A stretch of 64,000 nt of DNA from Macrostomum hystrix (taxonomy: Eukaryota > Platyhelminthes > Macrostomidae). Shown one piece after another: positions 1 to 10,690 of the stretch. Both the position numbers and the translations under genes were made by a program. The notes under the pieces were generated by a model. It saw nothing but the letters and a program-made list of their open reading frames with translations, did no database searches and had not been told where the DNA came from. Each line of letters starts with the position of its first letter. Position 1 is the first letter of the stretch. The stretch is from NCBI GenBank assembly GCA_950097015.1, contig CATNEN010000035.1, positions 870,001-934,000 on the forward strand, in the 5' to 3' direction.

Positions 1-171
1 TACGGCACCGTTTGCCGATCGCGCGGCAGACCTCGTCCACCTGCTTCCGGAAGGCCAGAGAGCGATCAAGTTGCTGCTGCTGCTGCTGCTGCCGCATCTT
101 GGCGAGGTCCGGACAACGTGCCACTGTGTGGCCTCCCCCGCAAAGATAACAGGCCACTGTTAAGTTTGGAA
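1..171 (-). pseudogene. gag-like zinc-knuckle fragment
   Basis: Reading the minus strand gives an open stretch of about 55 codons that runs off the window's left edge. It contains a retroviral-type zinc knuckle, CYLCGGGHTVARC (spacing C-x2-C-x3-H-x4-C, one residue shorter than the usual CX2CX4HX4C), followed by a run of glutamines encoded by CAG repeats and a charged helix-like tail. Zinc knuckles of this type belong to gag or nucleocapsid proteins of LTR retrotransposons and to some RNA-binding host proteins. A splice-acceptor-like sequence (ttaacag) sits just upstream at about 172-178. Only a fragment is visible, so whether it is a live gene cannot be judged. Confidence 0.5.
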
Positions 172-403
172 AGTGCAATTTTACTCAACAGGGGGTTTCG
201 AAAGACGTAATTACAATATAATGAGACTTAGAAATGAGACTTACAAGTTTTTCGCTGGCCACCACCACGGCCTCCCCGCCGCCTGCCGCCGCCCCCGCCG
301 TAGAAGTTTTGCGTGAACTTCATTTTCTAAGTATCGAAACAGAGATATCGAAAGTATATCAATTATATATATATGTATATCGTATCGTATATATATCGTA
401 TAT

Positions 404-1109
404 ATCTTTATGGCTTGTGGTTTGATAGTTTTAGCATCAAGGCCAATTGTGCCAGTTTATATTGCAGCATTTCGGACAACCCCAACTGTGATGACTCATG
501 CCAATAGATGGTGCCATGTAAAGATCAATAATTAGATCTGGCTAACCAATCAGAGAGAGTTTTGTTCTAACATTTCTAATCCACCCACTGGGCTACTTGT
601 TGTGGATTGGCTGGTGATTGCCTTAGCTTTTACGTTCTTTCTTTATGTACAGTGTGGGGTGTCAGAGTCGAGTGTGGTGCGACTTGTTATGCAATCTGTT
701 TTCGACACACTTCAATAATAGGACACAAAAACATCTTAAATGTACAGTGTAATTGGGAAGCCAGTGCGGCGTGTGGCTAACGTGGCTAAAAATAGAGGGT
801 TTCAAGTCAGCCAATAGCAGTAAACTGTATTCAACTAAAGTGATTTCATTAAACTGCCAGTCCAAGCCCCAACCTAGTGCGACTTTTCAGTAATCACAGA
901 CAGCTAAAGCCTCATGACGCTCACCAATGAAGCCTTACACGATTTTAACTGGGGTTGGGGGTGTGTGTCCAAATTCCGGGGCAGAGGGCTCACAATGTTT
1001 TTAAATGAATTTATAAATATATTACATCATAGCTTGTCCGAAATGCTGCTATATATACAGGCACAATTGGCCTTGATGCTAAAACTATCAAACCACAAGC
1101 CGTAAAGAC
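404..1109. mobile_element. MITE-like element with ~70-bp terminal inverted repeats
   Basis: The stretch 407-480 is repeated in inverted orientation at 1034-1108 with few differences; both arms contain ggcttgtggtttgatag. The 550 bases between the arms hold no convincing coding sequence. Such short elements with long inverted ends are typical non-autonomous DNA transposons. The exact ends and target duplication are not clear. It ends about 55 bases before the start codon of the RPA1-like gene, so it could contribute promoter sequence to it (inference). Confidence 0.5.
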
Positions 1110-1163
1110 CTTATCAGTGAAATTTTTATAATCCATATTTTTGACAACTATCAATCGAGCAAT

Positions 1164-2551
1164 ATGGAGTCAACCGAAGGAGCCAAGAAAAGCAAAGCGT
1201 GTATCTCTGCTCTGCTTCCGGGCCTGATGCACGCTGCAATCGTTGGCCTCGTAATGAGGCTGTCCAAAATCAAGGACTTTGAAGGCAAAAGAGGACCAGG
1301 CCAAGTGTTTTCCTTTATCCTCTGTGACGACACCGGCGATATACGTGTAAGCGTGTTCGGAAAGGATCTTAAGCCTTTCCTGGAGGTGTGTCGTGAGGGC
1401 GTCGCCGTCCGCATATCCGGCGGCTGGGTGAAGAAGGCGGATCCCAGGTACAGCACTACGGACAATGAGCACGAGCTAACAGTTTCAATTGACCAAAGTG
1501 GAACCATTGTGAGGACCCTCGAGACCGTCACTCGACGTGCACCGGGCTATAAGAAGATAAAAGAGATTTCGGACTGTGAAATGAAAATGTAAGTTAACTT
1601 GTTGCAATTGTTAAAAATAAATGGAAAGGATTTGGAATATATATTCGTACTAATTGTTAGGTTAGCCAATTATTTCTAGGAAAACTTATTTAAATCAGTC
1701 AGTGAAGTTGCTTAGTGAATGAGTTAATGCATTCTTGTAAATTCACCCTTTGCCTCACATATCTCAGGAATGTTAACGTCTATGGCACGATTTCTGCTGT
1801 CCAGAAACCAACGGAAGTTAAAACCGGTTCCGGAAAACTTGTCAACCTGGCGAAAGTGACGCTTGTTGATCAGTCTGGGTCCTCCGTGTCGTGCACATTT
1901 TGGTCCAGCTCTACTGCCCAAGTGAATGACTGGTCTGTGGGCGACGTTCTAGCGATTCATGGTGCTCAAGTCCAGGAATATTCTCAGACAATCAGTCTCG
2001 GATGTTCGAAAGCGGAAATTCAGCATTGGCCAGAAGACTCTGCTGATGTCTCCGACATTACCCAGTGGTACAAGGATGCGGTTTCTAGCCAACAGTGCTT
2101 CGAGGAGCTACGCGTGACGCAAAGCTCCCAGCGGGAGAAAAATGCTATCCGTGACGACGAAATGGTATTGCAGTACCCAGAGCGAATGTTCAACCAATTC
2201 GATGAGGTGCGAAGAATTAGAGTGCGATTTGGGGACAAAGAGGTAAGTTGATTTTATTTCGTGTGGGTTAAATAGTAACATGATGTCAGAGAACCTACTA
2301 AAGAAGCATTAAGTGATTGACTGCTTAGATTCATTATTAACTGGTTCGATGAGGCCTTTTGTCTCTAAAGATTACGTTTATGCATTTAAAAACAAAAAAA
2401 AATTAATTAGGTATATATAAATTTCCTTTCACAGGTGACTTTTTCTCGAGATCAAATCTACAGGAGTCAGCAGATACCGGCTATGTCAACCCCTAAGGCG
2501 CCCAATGTGTCCGAGAAGCCTAGACCATCACATGATTACATGGACGAGTAA
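1164..2551 (+). CDS. RPA1-like single-stranded-DNA-binding protein (two OB folds)
   Basis: Three exons (1164-1588, 1768-2242, 2435-2551) join in consistent phase across canonical GT-AG introns and predict about 338 residues. Residues 20-120 resemble the first DNA-binding OB fold of RPA70 (pattern FSFILCDDTGDIRVSVFG). Residues 145-240 resemble the second (VNVYGTISA... VTLVDQSGSSV... VLAIHGAQV). RPA1 coats single-stranded DNA during replication and repair. Normal RPA1 is about 600 residues with an N-terminal protein-binding OB fold and a zinc-containing C-terminal OB fold; neither is seen here. The last exon stops at a TAA that overlaps a good donor site (gtaaga), so a further exon is possible. 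It may be a host paralogue, or an RPA-like gene of the kind carried by some Helitrons. No Rep/helicase sequence was seen nearby. Confidence 0.75.
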
Positions 2552-2744
2552 GACTTGAAAGACTAATGAAGATGCAATTAACGTGAGTATTGCTTGTGTA
2601 CATGTTTGTCTGCCAGTGTCGCATTGGTATCTGTGTTTAATAGTGATCACAAGCAGTTTCTCCTGATATGTATAAAATGGCCCGATGAGACATATCAGGC
2701 AAATCCTGCTTTATTCACCTAATAAATTCAAATTAGATGGGATC

Positions 2745-3065
2745 ATAATGGAATTGGGATCAGGGATTAGCTGAGCAAAATGATTAGCTAAATTGGGTTC
2801 ATTGCATAACAGAACTGAGATCATTGCTTAGCTAAATTGTGTTTGTGGCATAACAGAACTGAGAACATTGCTTAGCTAAATTGTGTTCATTGCATAATAG
2901 AACTGAGATCATTGCTTAGCTAAATTGGGATCTTTTGGCATAACTAAAATGGGATTATTGCATAACTAAATTGAGATCCTCGCATAACTAGATTGAGATC
3001 ATTGCATAACTAGATTGGGATCAAGGCAAACCAGAATAGGATCGGATACAATCGGATCCCAATTT
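2745..3065 (+). repeat. short tandem repeat array (about 20-45-bp units)
   Basis: Diverged copies of a motif such as 'gcataactaaattgagatc' and 'gaactgagatcattgctt' follow one another about eight times. Units of about 45 bases on the left shorten to about 23 bases on the right. There is no open frame through the array. Confidence 0.6.
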
Positions 3066-4713
3066 AGTTGTGCCATGAAAGTTAATAAGTATTAGTGAAA
3101 TTTATGTAGTTAAATATTAGGTGAATATATAGCAGGTTAGCTGCATATCAATGGGCCTTGAGATTGTGGTTGAAATAACGTGTTCGCTGCTTTTTCACGA
3201 TTCAGAGGTTCTTCCACTCTAAAACCGAGGGTATGCAGCCATGAGAGGTTTGAAGCAGCTTCAGCAAACCTAGAGACTCTTGTGATAGCTAAGCTTTTTG
3301 TGTGACGTTGAGTGCGTGAACTTAACTTGCCCCAGTGAATGCCTCTGACCAGCAGTGCAGAGTCAAGCAAGCCAACAAGCAGTAGGATTGACACCATTAT
3401 TCTTGCAGTCAAATGCAATGAACTGTGCAATGATACTGTCTTGTTGGCGGAGCCTTCTGCAAGTTCATTATGCTTACTGTTTGTGGGTAATATTTTTAGG
3501 TGCAATGCAATTTTTTCTTTTTTCATTGAATTGAATTCTCTACATTTGGAGTTTGTTTTCTTATAACGTCATAATGATATGTATTTGTATAATAATAATT
3601 TTGCCAGATGCTCACTCAATTGTTGTTGTTTTGTTGTTTGCAATGTGTTTTGCAATTAAAGAAATACAAAAAATGTTTCAGTGGACAAAGACCAGTCCCA
3701 TGATTCATGAATTTGCACACCTGGTTACCTGCCTTATTCTATTTTAAAAGATAAATTGTCAGGCATGCATTTATAATGAAGAATGATACATAATGGATTA
3801 CTAAGAAAAGAGGTCAGATGAGAAATAGGATCTGATCAGAACTGGAATCATTAAGAAAAAGAAAGGAGATTAGAAATTGATCCATTGATATTTAATTAGC
3901 CTAGCCATTGATATTAGCTAACCATTTTGAACTATCAAAATGGGATCTAATTTGAAATAGACTTTTATGTCATATAGGATTTGATTCAAAATAAGATTTG
4001 ACAATGTGAATGAGGCATATAAGAAAAGAGAAGTCTGCTGATGAGTGTGACTAGAAAAGAAAGGGGGAATTTAGCATGATAATATATATCATATATCATG
4101 CCTATATATAGCCAATGTTAGCTTTATTAAAAGTGTCAAACCAAAGGTCGAAGGATGTAGCTCCAGTTGCTTTTGCAAAGTCCATTCACAATGAGATAGC
4201 TGCATTGAACTGACTCTTTAAGTCATTTATTATAATAATAGGGGCCTCATTCAAGGGCAATAGTTGCAATGCTGAGCTACTTATTGTTCGGAACATTGCA
4301 GTCGCAGTTAGTACGATGAGCAGGGCTAAGAAATTCACTTACAAATGAAGAAAGTAAAAAATTTCTCGGGATGTGTATAAAACTGTAGTACACATGAGCA
4401 ATGCAAGCAACAAGAAAATCGGAATAAAGCAAGTCATTTCTCGGAAAGTCGAAACTTCTTGGAATAACATTTAAATTATTTTCAGTAACAACTAAAAAAG
4501 TGCTCTAAACAGTTTTATGAATAAAATAAATAAGATAATTTTTATCAAACACATTAACATATACAGAGCTTTAAACTAAAAAACTGTAAAAAGTTGATAG
4601 TTTTGTTTTACCTAAAATGCGTTATTAACGATCTCCAAAAATTCCTATTTTAAGCTTAAGCTTAAGAAAGACACTTAAAGTACTCCTGCTAAATGGTATA
4701 TATTAGACGAATA
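3066..4713. other. AT-rich stretch without recognisable gene
   Basis: Short open frames occur here (for example 3137-3526 minus), but they have no domain, no compositional sign of coding and no neighbour in frame. Scattered 'gggatctaat'-like words suggest decayed copies of the repeat just to the left. I see no gene. Confidence 0.5.
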
Positions 4714-5833
4714 CTAATTATTTCTGCTCCCCGAAGGGGGGCAAATCTTGCTAGTAAATGCACTAAAATTGTCTAAACAGCCAAACCTCCTACAATCGTC
4801 AGTGATATGAATAAGTGAGTTGAACATTGTATACAAGCATCTTTGAACCATACAAGTGTCTACATCTCTTAACAAAGATGAGGAGCAATTGAGAAGCATA
4901 AGAATTAATTATAATTCTTACCAATTCGCCACGACGGTTCTTGAGAAATAAGATATGGATTACATAGGATAAAAATAGCACAATGAAGAAGAAGGAAGTG
5001 GTTAATCAACCTTTTTCTTACATTTCTACTACAAAGCATAACGACAACACCAGAATAAAGTAAAAAGGTCCTAAACTCAGTCGCCTTCCAGAGTCGAACT
5101 TGAGAAAGTGAGCGTGGTTTGCGTGCAAATTCTGATGGCAAAAAACCTCGTAAAGAAATCAATTGATCAGACATAGTTGAAACAATGTAACTATTAAATC
5201 GAGTATGAAGTGGGCCTTTAAGCCAATAAAAAACAAGCCGACGCATAACACCTAAACAGATTAGATGCATATAATCATAAGGAAAACTAACAATCATGTC
5301 TATACCAAGCTGCTCAAATGGACTTGTACCAGTGTGGTGATCTTCATCATCTTTCCTACGAAATGACTCATTGCTACGCAGTGGACAGTCTGTTTCTTCA
5401 AAGATAACTTGACCAACATGATGACCATGACTTATCACTTATCACAAGCTGAGAAGCCATTGTGTGCTTTGATGCACTTGATAAATGCCCTTGCAGGGCG
5501 GTCTGCAATTACCTTTTCTAATACAATTCTTTCTTTGAGAATTTGAAGTTCTTCAATGATGTCTTTCAAATACTCTGCAAGAGGTGGCTTCTCTGGACCA
5601 TAGTACAAAGCAATAACAAATGGTTTGTTATTGTAAAATGATCCAAGAATAGGCCAAAATGATTGATTTGTGCTTTTGAATGCTACCATTCCATCAATGT
5701 TTAGAGACAATGCAATCATCTCAGTAGATTGATCCATGGTCTTAGGAATTTGGCATTTTATACCAAAATAAATATATTTACCATTTCCCATCTTTGTAGT
5801 TTTGACATTTCGAGGCGTTTTTAGAAGTGTCCT
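4714..5833 (-). pseudogene. CACTA-like (tnp2-like) transposase, copy A, middle and C-terminal part
   Basis: Three minus-strand frames carry successive parts of one transposase related to copies B and C of this window. 5438-5833 holds the central part (ALSLNIDGM... PARAFIKCIKAHNGF). 4905-5438 holds the conserved YDYMHLICLGVMRRL and LWKATEFRTFLLYSG blocks. 4714-4899 holds the ITDDCRRFGCLDNFSAF block. The frames are separated by a shift at about 5438, beside a duplicated gataagt, and another at about 4820, so the gene is dead. Its N-terminal part lies on the far side of the Gypsy element, at 10210-10690. In an intact family member, as in copy C, these blocks lie in one 636-residue frame. The protein cuts and joins transposon ends in the nucleus. 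Confidence 0.75.
5829..5833. repeat. 5-bp target-site duplication (left) of the Gypsy element
   Basis: gtcct immediately before the left LTR is repeated immediately after the right LTR at 10205-10209. Five bases is the usual duplication size for Gypsy (Ty3) elements. Confidence 0.85.
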
Positions 5834-6032
5834 TGACAAGTTGCAGACAAGTCCTGCTTTAGAGCTGCATATGAGATGCAAGAACTTTTTATTCCATCAT
5901 ACGAACAAAGTCAGCACTTAACAAAGTCCGCCCGCGAGGGCTTGACAAGATGGGAGGGAGGGGGCTGGGGTCTGTGCCATAGACATACATGTAAACGGGG
6001 TTTGGGGCTCTGGGCTCGCTCACGGCACGTCA
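5834..6032 (-). repeat. LTR (3' LTR relative to the minus-strand coding direction)
   Basis: 199 bp with TG...CA ends, matching 10006-10204. It includes a short open frame beginning MHLICSSKAG that runs in phase into the disrupted transposase. Confidence 0.92.
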
Positions 6033-6222
6033 TGTCCCCTCCGTCAAAGAGTTGACATTTAGCCGTATTCCAACAGGAAGAACATTGAACAAGACTGAAT
6101 TATTGGGGAGCATAGTAGTTGAAATCAGTCCTCAAAACCTTTAGGTCGTAAACTTAGTCCGTCGTTTTTAGAGTTAATTCATGTTAACAGTTTCCACTCA
6201 GTATTACTGCTGCAGCTCTTGG

Positions 6223-9200
6223 TCATGGGGTGTAGCGGTGAGGGGGCCGTCGCGCACGGCTGCTTCTGCGGCAACCAGCGTTGGGCACCTCTGCGACCGG
6301 GTTGGCAGGTTGGGTTGTAGGGAGGTCAGGTTGGCCGTTGGCTGCGACCTCTACAACTTCGTCTTCTTCGTCGTCAGCAGCAGGCAGAGGGGCGAGCTGG
6401 TTGTTGCTAGCCAGCCTCAGCTCATTTCCATCGAGGACCCAGGAGGTGTTGTTGCCCTTGTTCATCAGGAACTCGACAGTGGAGGTTGCCGTTGCTGACG
6501 TTGGTTGGTACAGGATCCTCTGGCCCTGGTCGAAGGTGGAGACCAGGGGCACTCTAAGCTGGCGTCCAAACACGAGTTCCGCTGGGCTTTTCCCGCGGTG
6601 CTGCGACGAGTTCCTGTGGTGGAACAGCACTCTCTGCAAATAGGGAGTGAATTCTGCGTGGGTAATACGCTCAGTACCATGCGCGCAAAGCACGCTTCAC
6701 TGTCTGCACGGCCCTCTCTGCTGCTCCGTTAGCTTGCGGATAGTATGTAGGCGACTCGAGCTTTCTCACCCCGTTGAGTTTCAGCCAGGTGAGCAACGAG
6801 TGGCTAACAAACTCTGGCGCATTGTCAGACACTTGGACAGCAGTTCAGGAACACCAAAGCGTGTGAATACGGTGCGCAGGGAACGGATTACACAGTCAGT
6901 GGATCTGTCCTTGCAAGGGAACGCTTCTATCCACCCTGAGAAGGAGTCAACAATAATCAAGACGTTGCCAGCATCTTTTACGAATGCCCAGTCAATGTGA
7001 AGCTTCTGGAATGGATAATCTGTGGCTGGCCAGGTGTCTCTGGCCTTGTCGAGCTTTGGACGCAGCTTGTTGCAAGATGGGCACTGGCGGACGAATTGTT
7101 CAATGTCGGAGCGCATTCCAGGCCACCAGCAAGACAAGGCCATGATATTGAAGGTGGCGAGGTAGCCTGAATGCGTGTCGTGAGCCACGTTAAAGGCCTC
7201 TCTTCTGAGTCGAGGCGTGATGAAGACTTGGCGCCCTCTGAACAGCAGGCCATCCTCAAGTGTGAGCATCTCTGAGACATTCTGAAACAGTTTCTCAGCT
7301 TGTGAGCATCGACTCCAGTCACCAGAGCAAACGCGTTGAATGATCTTTTGGATGAAGATGTCCGCATCCATCTCAGATACGAGTCGATGACGAGCAATGA
7401 CAGGGGGCTCGAATGCCACGCAGTTGATCGCACTGGACACCTCCTTTGAATCGGTAGTTGAATCTGTGAAGCGCAAGCGAGAAAGCGCGTCGGCGTGCGG
7501 GATGTCCTTGCCTGGGATGTAGCGAATAGCGTAATCAAAGTGCATCATTGCCAGGGCCCATCGTGAGATGCGTGTGGATGTGTTGAGCGGGATGCCACCA
7601 GATGGACCCAGCAGGCGAATGAGGGGTTGGTGATCCGTCTGAATGTTGAAGTGTCGGCCAAGAAGGTAGTGCTTGAGGCGACTGACTGCCCAAAAGACTG
7701 CCAGTGCCTCCCTCTCGATGTTGAAGTAGTTTTGTTCAGCCTTTGAGAGGCTTCTGGAGATGTAAATGACCGGGTGTCCTTCTTGAGTCACTACGTCGGC
7801 GAGGGCACCCTTGGAAGCGTCAGTCGTGAGGGTGAGTTCCTTCTCTAGAGAGTAGGGCTGAACAACTGGCTGCGATGCGATTTCCTTTTTTAGGACACGA
7901 AACGCATTCTCGCAGCTCTCAGTCCAGGCAAATGGCACGTCAGAGCGCCGCAAGTCGTTGAGGGGCTTCGCCTTGCCGGAGAAGTTTGGTATCAGCCTAC
8001 CAAAGAAGTTGATGAGTCCAATGAAGTGCTCGAGTTCCTTCTTGTCACTGGGCGTGGCAATGCTGCGGATCTTCTCCACGAGCCTGTCGTCTGGCTGGAT
8101 GCCAGCAGCCGAGATCTTAAAGCCTAGGAATGAGATCTCGTCTGTCTCTTCAACGCACTTGCTCTCGTTGATTGTGACGTGCTTTTCCACAAGCCTCGTC
8201 TTCACGGCGCGGAGTCGCTTTTGCAGCGACTCTGCATTCTCGGCGAAGACCAGAACGTCGTCCTGGTAGATGAGAACACCCCTTATGTCTGACAGAATGT
8301 TCTCCATTGTCCGCTGGAAAATGAAGGATGCATTCTTCATTCCCATCTGAAGTCGCTTGACACGGAACAGTCCCTTGGACGTGTTGATGATCGACAAATC
8401 TTGTGCAGCTTCATCCAGCTCGATCTGCCAGTAGGCAGAACTCAAGTCAACCTTTGCAAACTTCTTGGCGTTCTTCAGTTTTGCCAGCAAGCACTCCACG
8501 CTGGGAATCGGATAGTCTTCCGACCTGATTTTGGCATTCACATGAACGCTATAATCAGCGCACATCCTTAGAGTGCCATCCTTCTTCCTGACCCAAACCA
8601 CAGGCGAAGCGTTGCTTACCGGTCCATCGACGGGCTCGATCACGCCCAGTTTCTGCAGTCTGTCCAATTCGGCGTTGACAGCGGGCTCGAGAGCGATCGG
8701 GACTTGGCGGGCGCGACAGAACTTTGGAGTGGCACCATCGATGAGCTCCATCTTGGCCTTGATGCCCTTGATCACTGGGAGAGTCTCCACAGGAGGGTTG
8801 GCAGTGGCAGTGGCGGCTACGTTGAATAGTTGGTCGGACTCCATCAAGTCTCGACCCAGCAGTCCAAATGACTTGGAGGCGTGGACAACGGTCAGCTCTG
8901 CGGGATGCAATCGGCCGCGGAACTCTATGGCCGTGGAAAGGGTGCCGAGCACCTTTAGTTGATGCCCGTCATAGGCATGCAAGCGACGGTGGCAAGTCTT
9001 TAGGGCTGGGCGTTTCAGCGAGTCCCAGATGCTTGTCGAGATCACGCTGACGGCAGCGCCAGTGTACAGTTGCATTGGAACGCGAATCCCACCGATGGAA
9101 ATGTTCTCCAGACTGGCCTCTACCGAGTGAATCGCGTCCGCATCGAACAGGTGCAGCACGTCGGTGTTGCCAGGCGCAGCCGAGGCATCCGACTGCGGTC

Positions 9201-10005
9201 CTTCCACGTTGTGCACTGGCTTGGATTGGGCGGAGCGGCACACGGAAGCGAAGTGGTTCAGCTTTGAGCACTTGCTGCATCGTTGGCCAAAGGCGGGGCA
9301 CTTCCCTGATGCATGGGACTTCCCACAATAGCGGCAGCTGCGATGCTGGTTCTGTCGTCTTGGATCATTATGGTGAATCTCCGAGTGCGACACGCCCGCG
9401 CCACTTGTGGTGGCCGTAGCGGGAATGCCAGATGGACTGCCGACTGCAGCTTGATTGGCAACGAAGCTCTTTACTTGCCCGATTTGACCTGTCATGTCGA
9501 CGATGTACTCGATGGAGAGCTCCTTCGCCTGCATGGCTTCAAGGACTCTCTGCTGTGTTCGTGGACAATGCAGGCCGGCCACAAGCGCGATCTTGATCAT
9601 TTCATCCTCTGGGCTCTGTGCTTGCTTCAGAGAATCGAAGTTGCAGTGACGAGCGGCCTTCCTTAGACGTATTAAGAAGTCGGGCAGGGCCTCATTCTCG
9701 TGCTGCCGTAGAGTGTAGAATTTGGTGCGCTCCGCCAGTACGATGCGTGTCTTGGGCTGAAGATATGCTTTGACAGCCTCCTCGATGGCTTGGAAAGTTT
9801 GACCATCGATCTCATTTGGCGCGAGCAGCGATGTGAGCTTCTCGAGGGTTGGCAGACCACACATTGCAATGAAATTGTCGGCGATCTCTCTTTTTCCCTC
9901 TTCGTCGGTCCATTTTTTGGCACGAGACAATGCGCGAAAGGCAGGAAGCCAAGTGAGTGCGCGTTCAGGTTCGTTCAAATCTAGAGAACCGAGATGCGAC
10001 GCCAT
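6223..10005 (-). pseudogene. Gypsy gag-pol polyprotein with two frameshifts
   Basis: A long frame from 10005 to 6781 (about 1,075 codons after the LTR) gives the Gypsy order: gag, two zinc knuckles (CRYCGKSHASGKC then CSKCSKLNHFASVC, about residues 220-255), protease, reverse transcriptase (active site YQDD near residue 580), RNase H (LTTDAS; IEREALAV), and integrase with the HHCC finger (ending CPSC) and first catalytic Asp in HIDWAF. The frame then shifts at about 6800, where SDNAPEF and NGAAERAVQ would carry the remaining DDE residues. It shifts again at about 6690; the integrase tail runs to 6223 and ends SSRARRPPHRYTP. The protease motif reads LYTGA, not the normal LDTGA, so its catalytic Asp is missing. 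These lesions make this copy non-autonomous. Confidence 0.92.
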
Positions 10006-10204
10006 TGACAAGTTGCAGACAAGTCCTGCTTTAGAGCTGCATATGAGATGCAAGAACTTTTTATTCCATCATACGAACAAAGTCAGCACTTAACAAAGTC
10101 CGCCCGCGAGGGCTTGACAAGATGGGAGGGAGGGGGCTGGGGTCTGTGCCATAGACATACATGTAAACGGGGTTTGGGGCTCTGGGCTCGCTCACGGCAC
10201 GTCA
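10006..10204 (-). repeat. LTR (5' LTR relative to the minus-strand coding direction)
   Basis: 199 bp, matching 5834-6032. The gag ATG (10003-10005 on the minus strand) begins at the very next base after the LTR, so there is no untranslated leader. Confidence 0.92.
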
Positions 10205-10209
10205 GTCCT
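10205..10209. repeat. 5-bp target-site duplication (right) of the Gypsy element
   Basis: gtcct, the partner of 5829-5833. Both copies sit inside the same codons of transposase copy A. Confidence 0.85.
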
Positions 10210-10690
10210 GCTAGAAAGAGGCAAATCTGGATGATGTTTATGCAAGATTTTTAATAAGCCATCAACACTAGTAGACGCAACTTTAGTTGATACTGCCCAG
10301 TTTTGCAATTCTTCTCTTAATGTTAGATCATTCTCATGCCCATAGTCTTTGTCTTCTTCATAGCTAAGTTCATCATCATTATCATCAATTGGTTCTAATA
10401 TCTCATCAAAGATGAACTCTTCATTTTCTTCCTGATTTTCTTCTAAATTATGGTCTTCCAGATTGTCACCTTCAGAATCAGTGGTGCTAATAATAGTTGC
10501 ATGTTCTTCAACTTCAAAAGAACAACCACTTAGGCCAGATGGCTTTGAATTCTTTTTATTAATTGAATGGTTATCAATACAACCACTAGGCCTAGCACTT
10601 TGGCAATCAACACTATCATTGATCTCATCTATCATAGAATAAAATCGCTTCCTAGATGCTCTTTGCTGTTTTCTTGTTTCTTGGGAATCC
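10210..10690 (-). pseudogene. CACTA-like transposase, copy A, N-terminal part
   Basis: A minus-strand open frame rich in Asp and Glu ends in LREELQNWAVSTKV then LLKILHKHHPDLPLSS. This is the usual N-terminal signature of this transposase family just before its conserved core. The frame is cut at the Gypsy insertion and continues beyond it at 5833 with LLKTPRN. A splice acceptor (tttcag on the minus strand) at about 10691 suggests this is a second exon; the first exon was not found. Together with 4714-5833 this is one gene split by a 4.4-kb insertion. Confidence 0.75.

Larger units (their letters stand above)
5834..10204 (-). mobile_element. Gypsy (Ty3)-type LTR retrotransposon, complete but mutated
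   Basis: Two 199-bp direct repeats (5834-6032 and 10006-10204) start TGACAAG and end CGTCA. They flank a minus-strand gag-pol frame. A gtcct duplication lies on both sides. A purine-rich tract sits next to the downstream LTR (minus strand ggagggga, about 6035-6042). A TGG-starting primer-binding-like site touches the upstream LTR at 10004. The LTRs look identical or nearly so, which suggests recent insertion. The element landed inside the coding sequence of transposase copy A. Confidence 0.93.

Noticed and set aside
1151-1531. Minus-strand frame of 126 codons over the RPA1-like exon
   Set aside because: Antisense shadow of a recognisable OB-fold exon.
3137-3526. Minus-strand frame of 129 codons
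   Set aside because: No domain, no splice context, and no match to neighbouring elements.
6181-6643. Plus-strand frames over the Gypsy integrase tail
   Set aside because: Antisense to the acidic integrase tail, whose low complexity opens other frames.
8573-9666. Several plus-strand frames across the Gypsy gag and protease
   Set aside because: Antisense shadows of the long minus-strand gag-pol frame.
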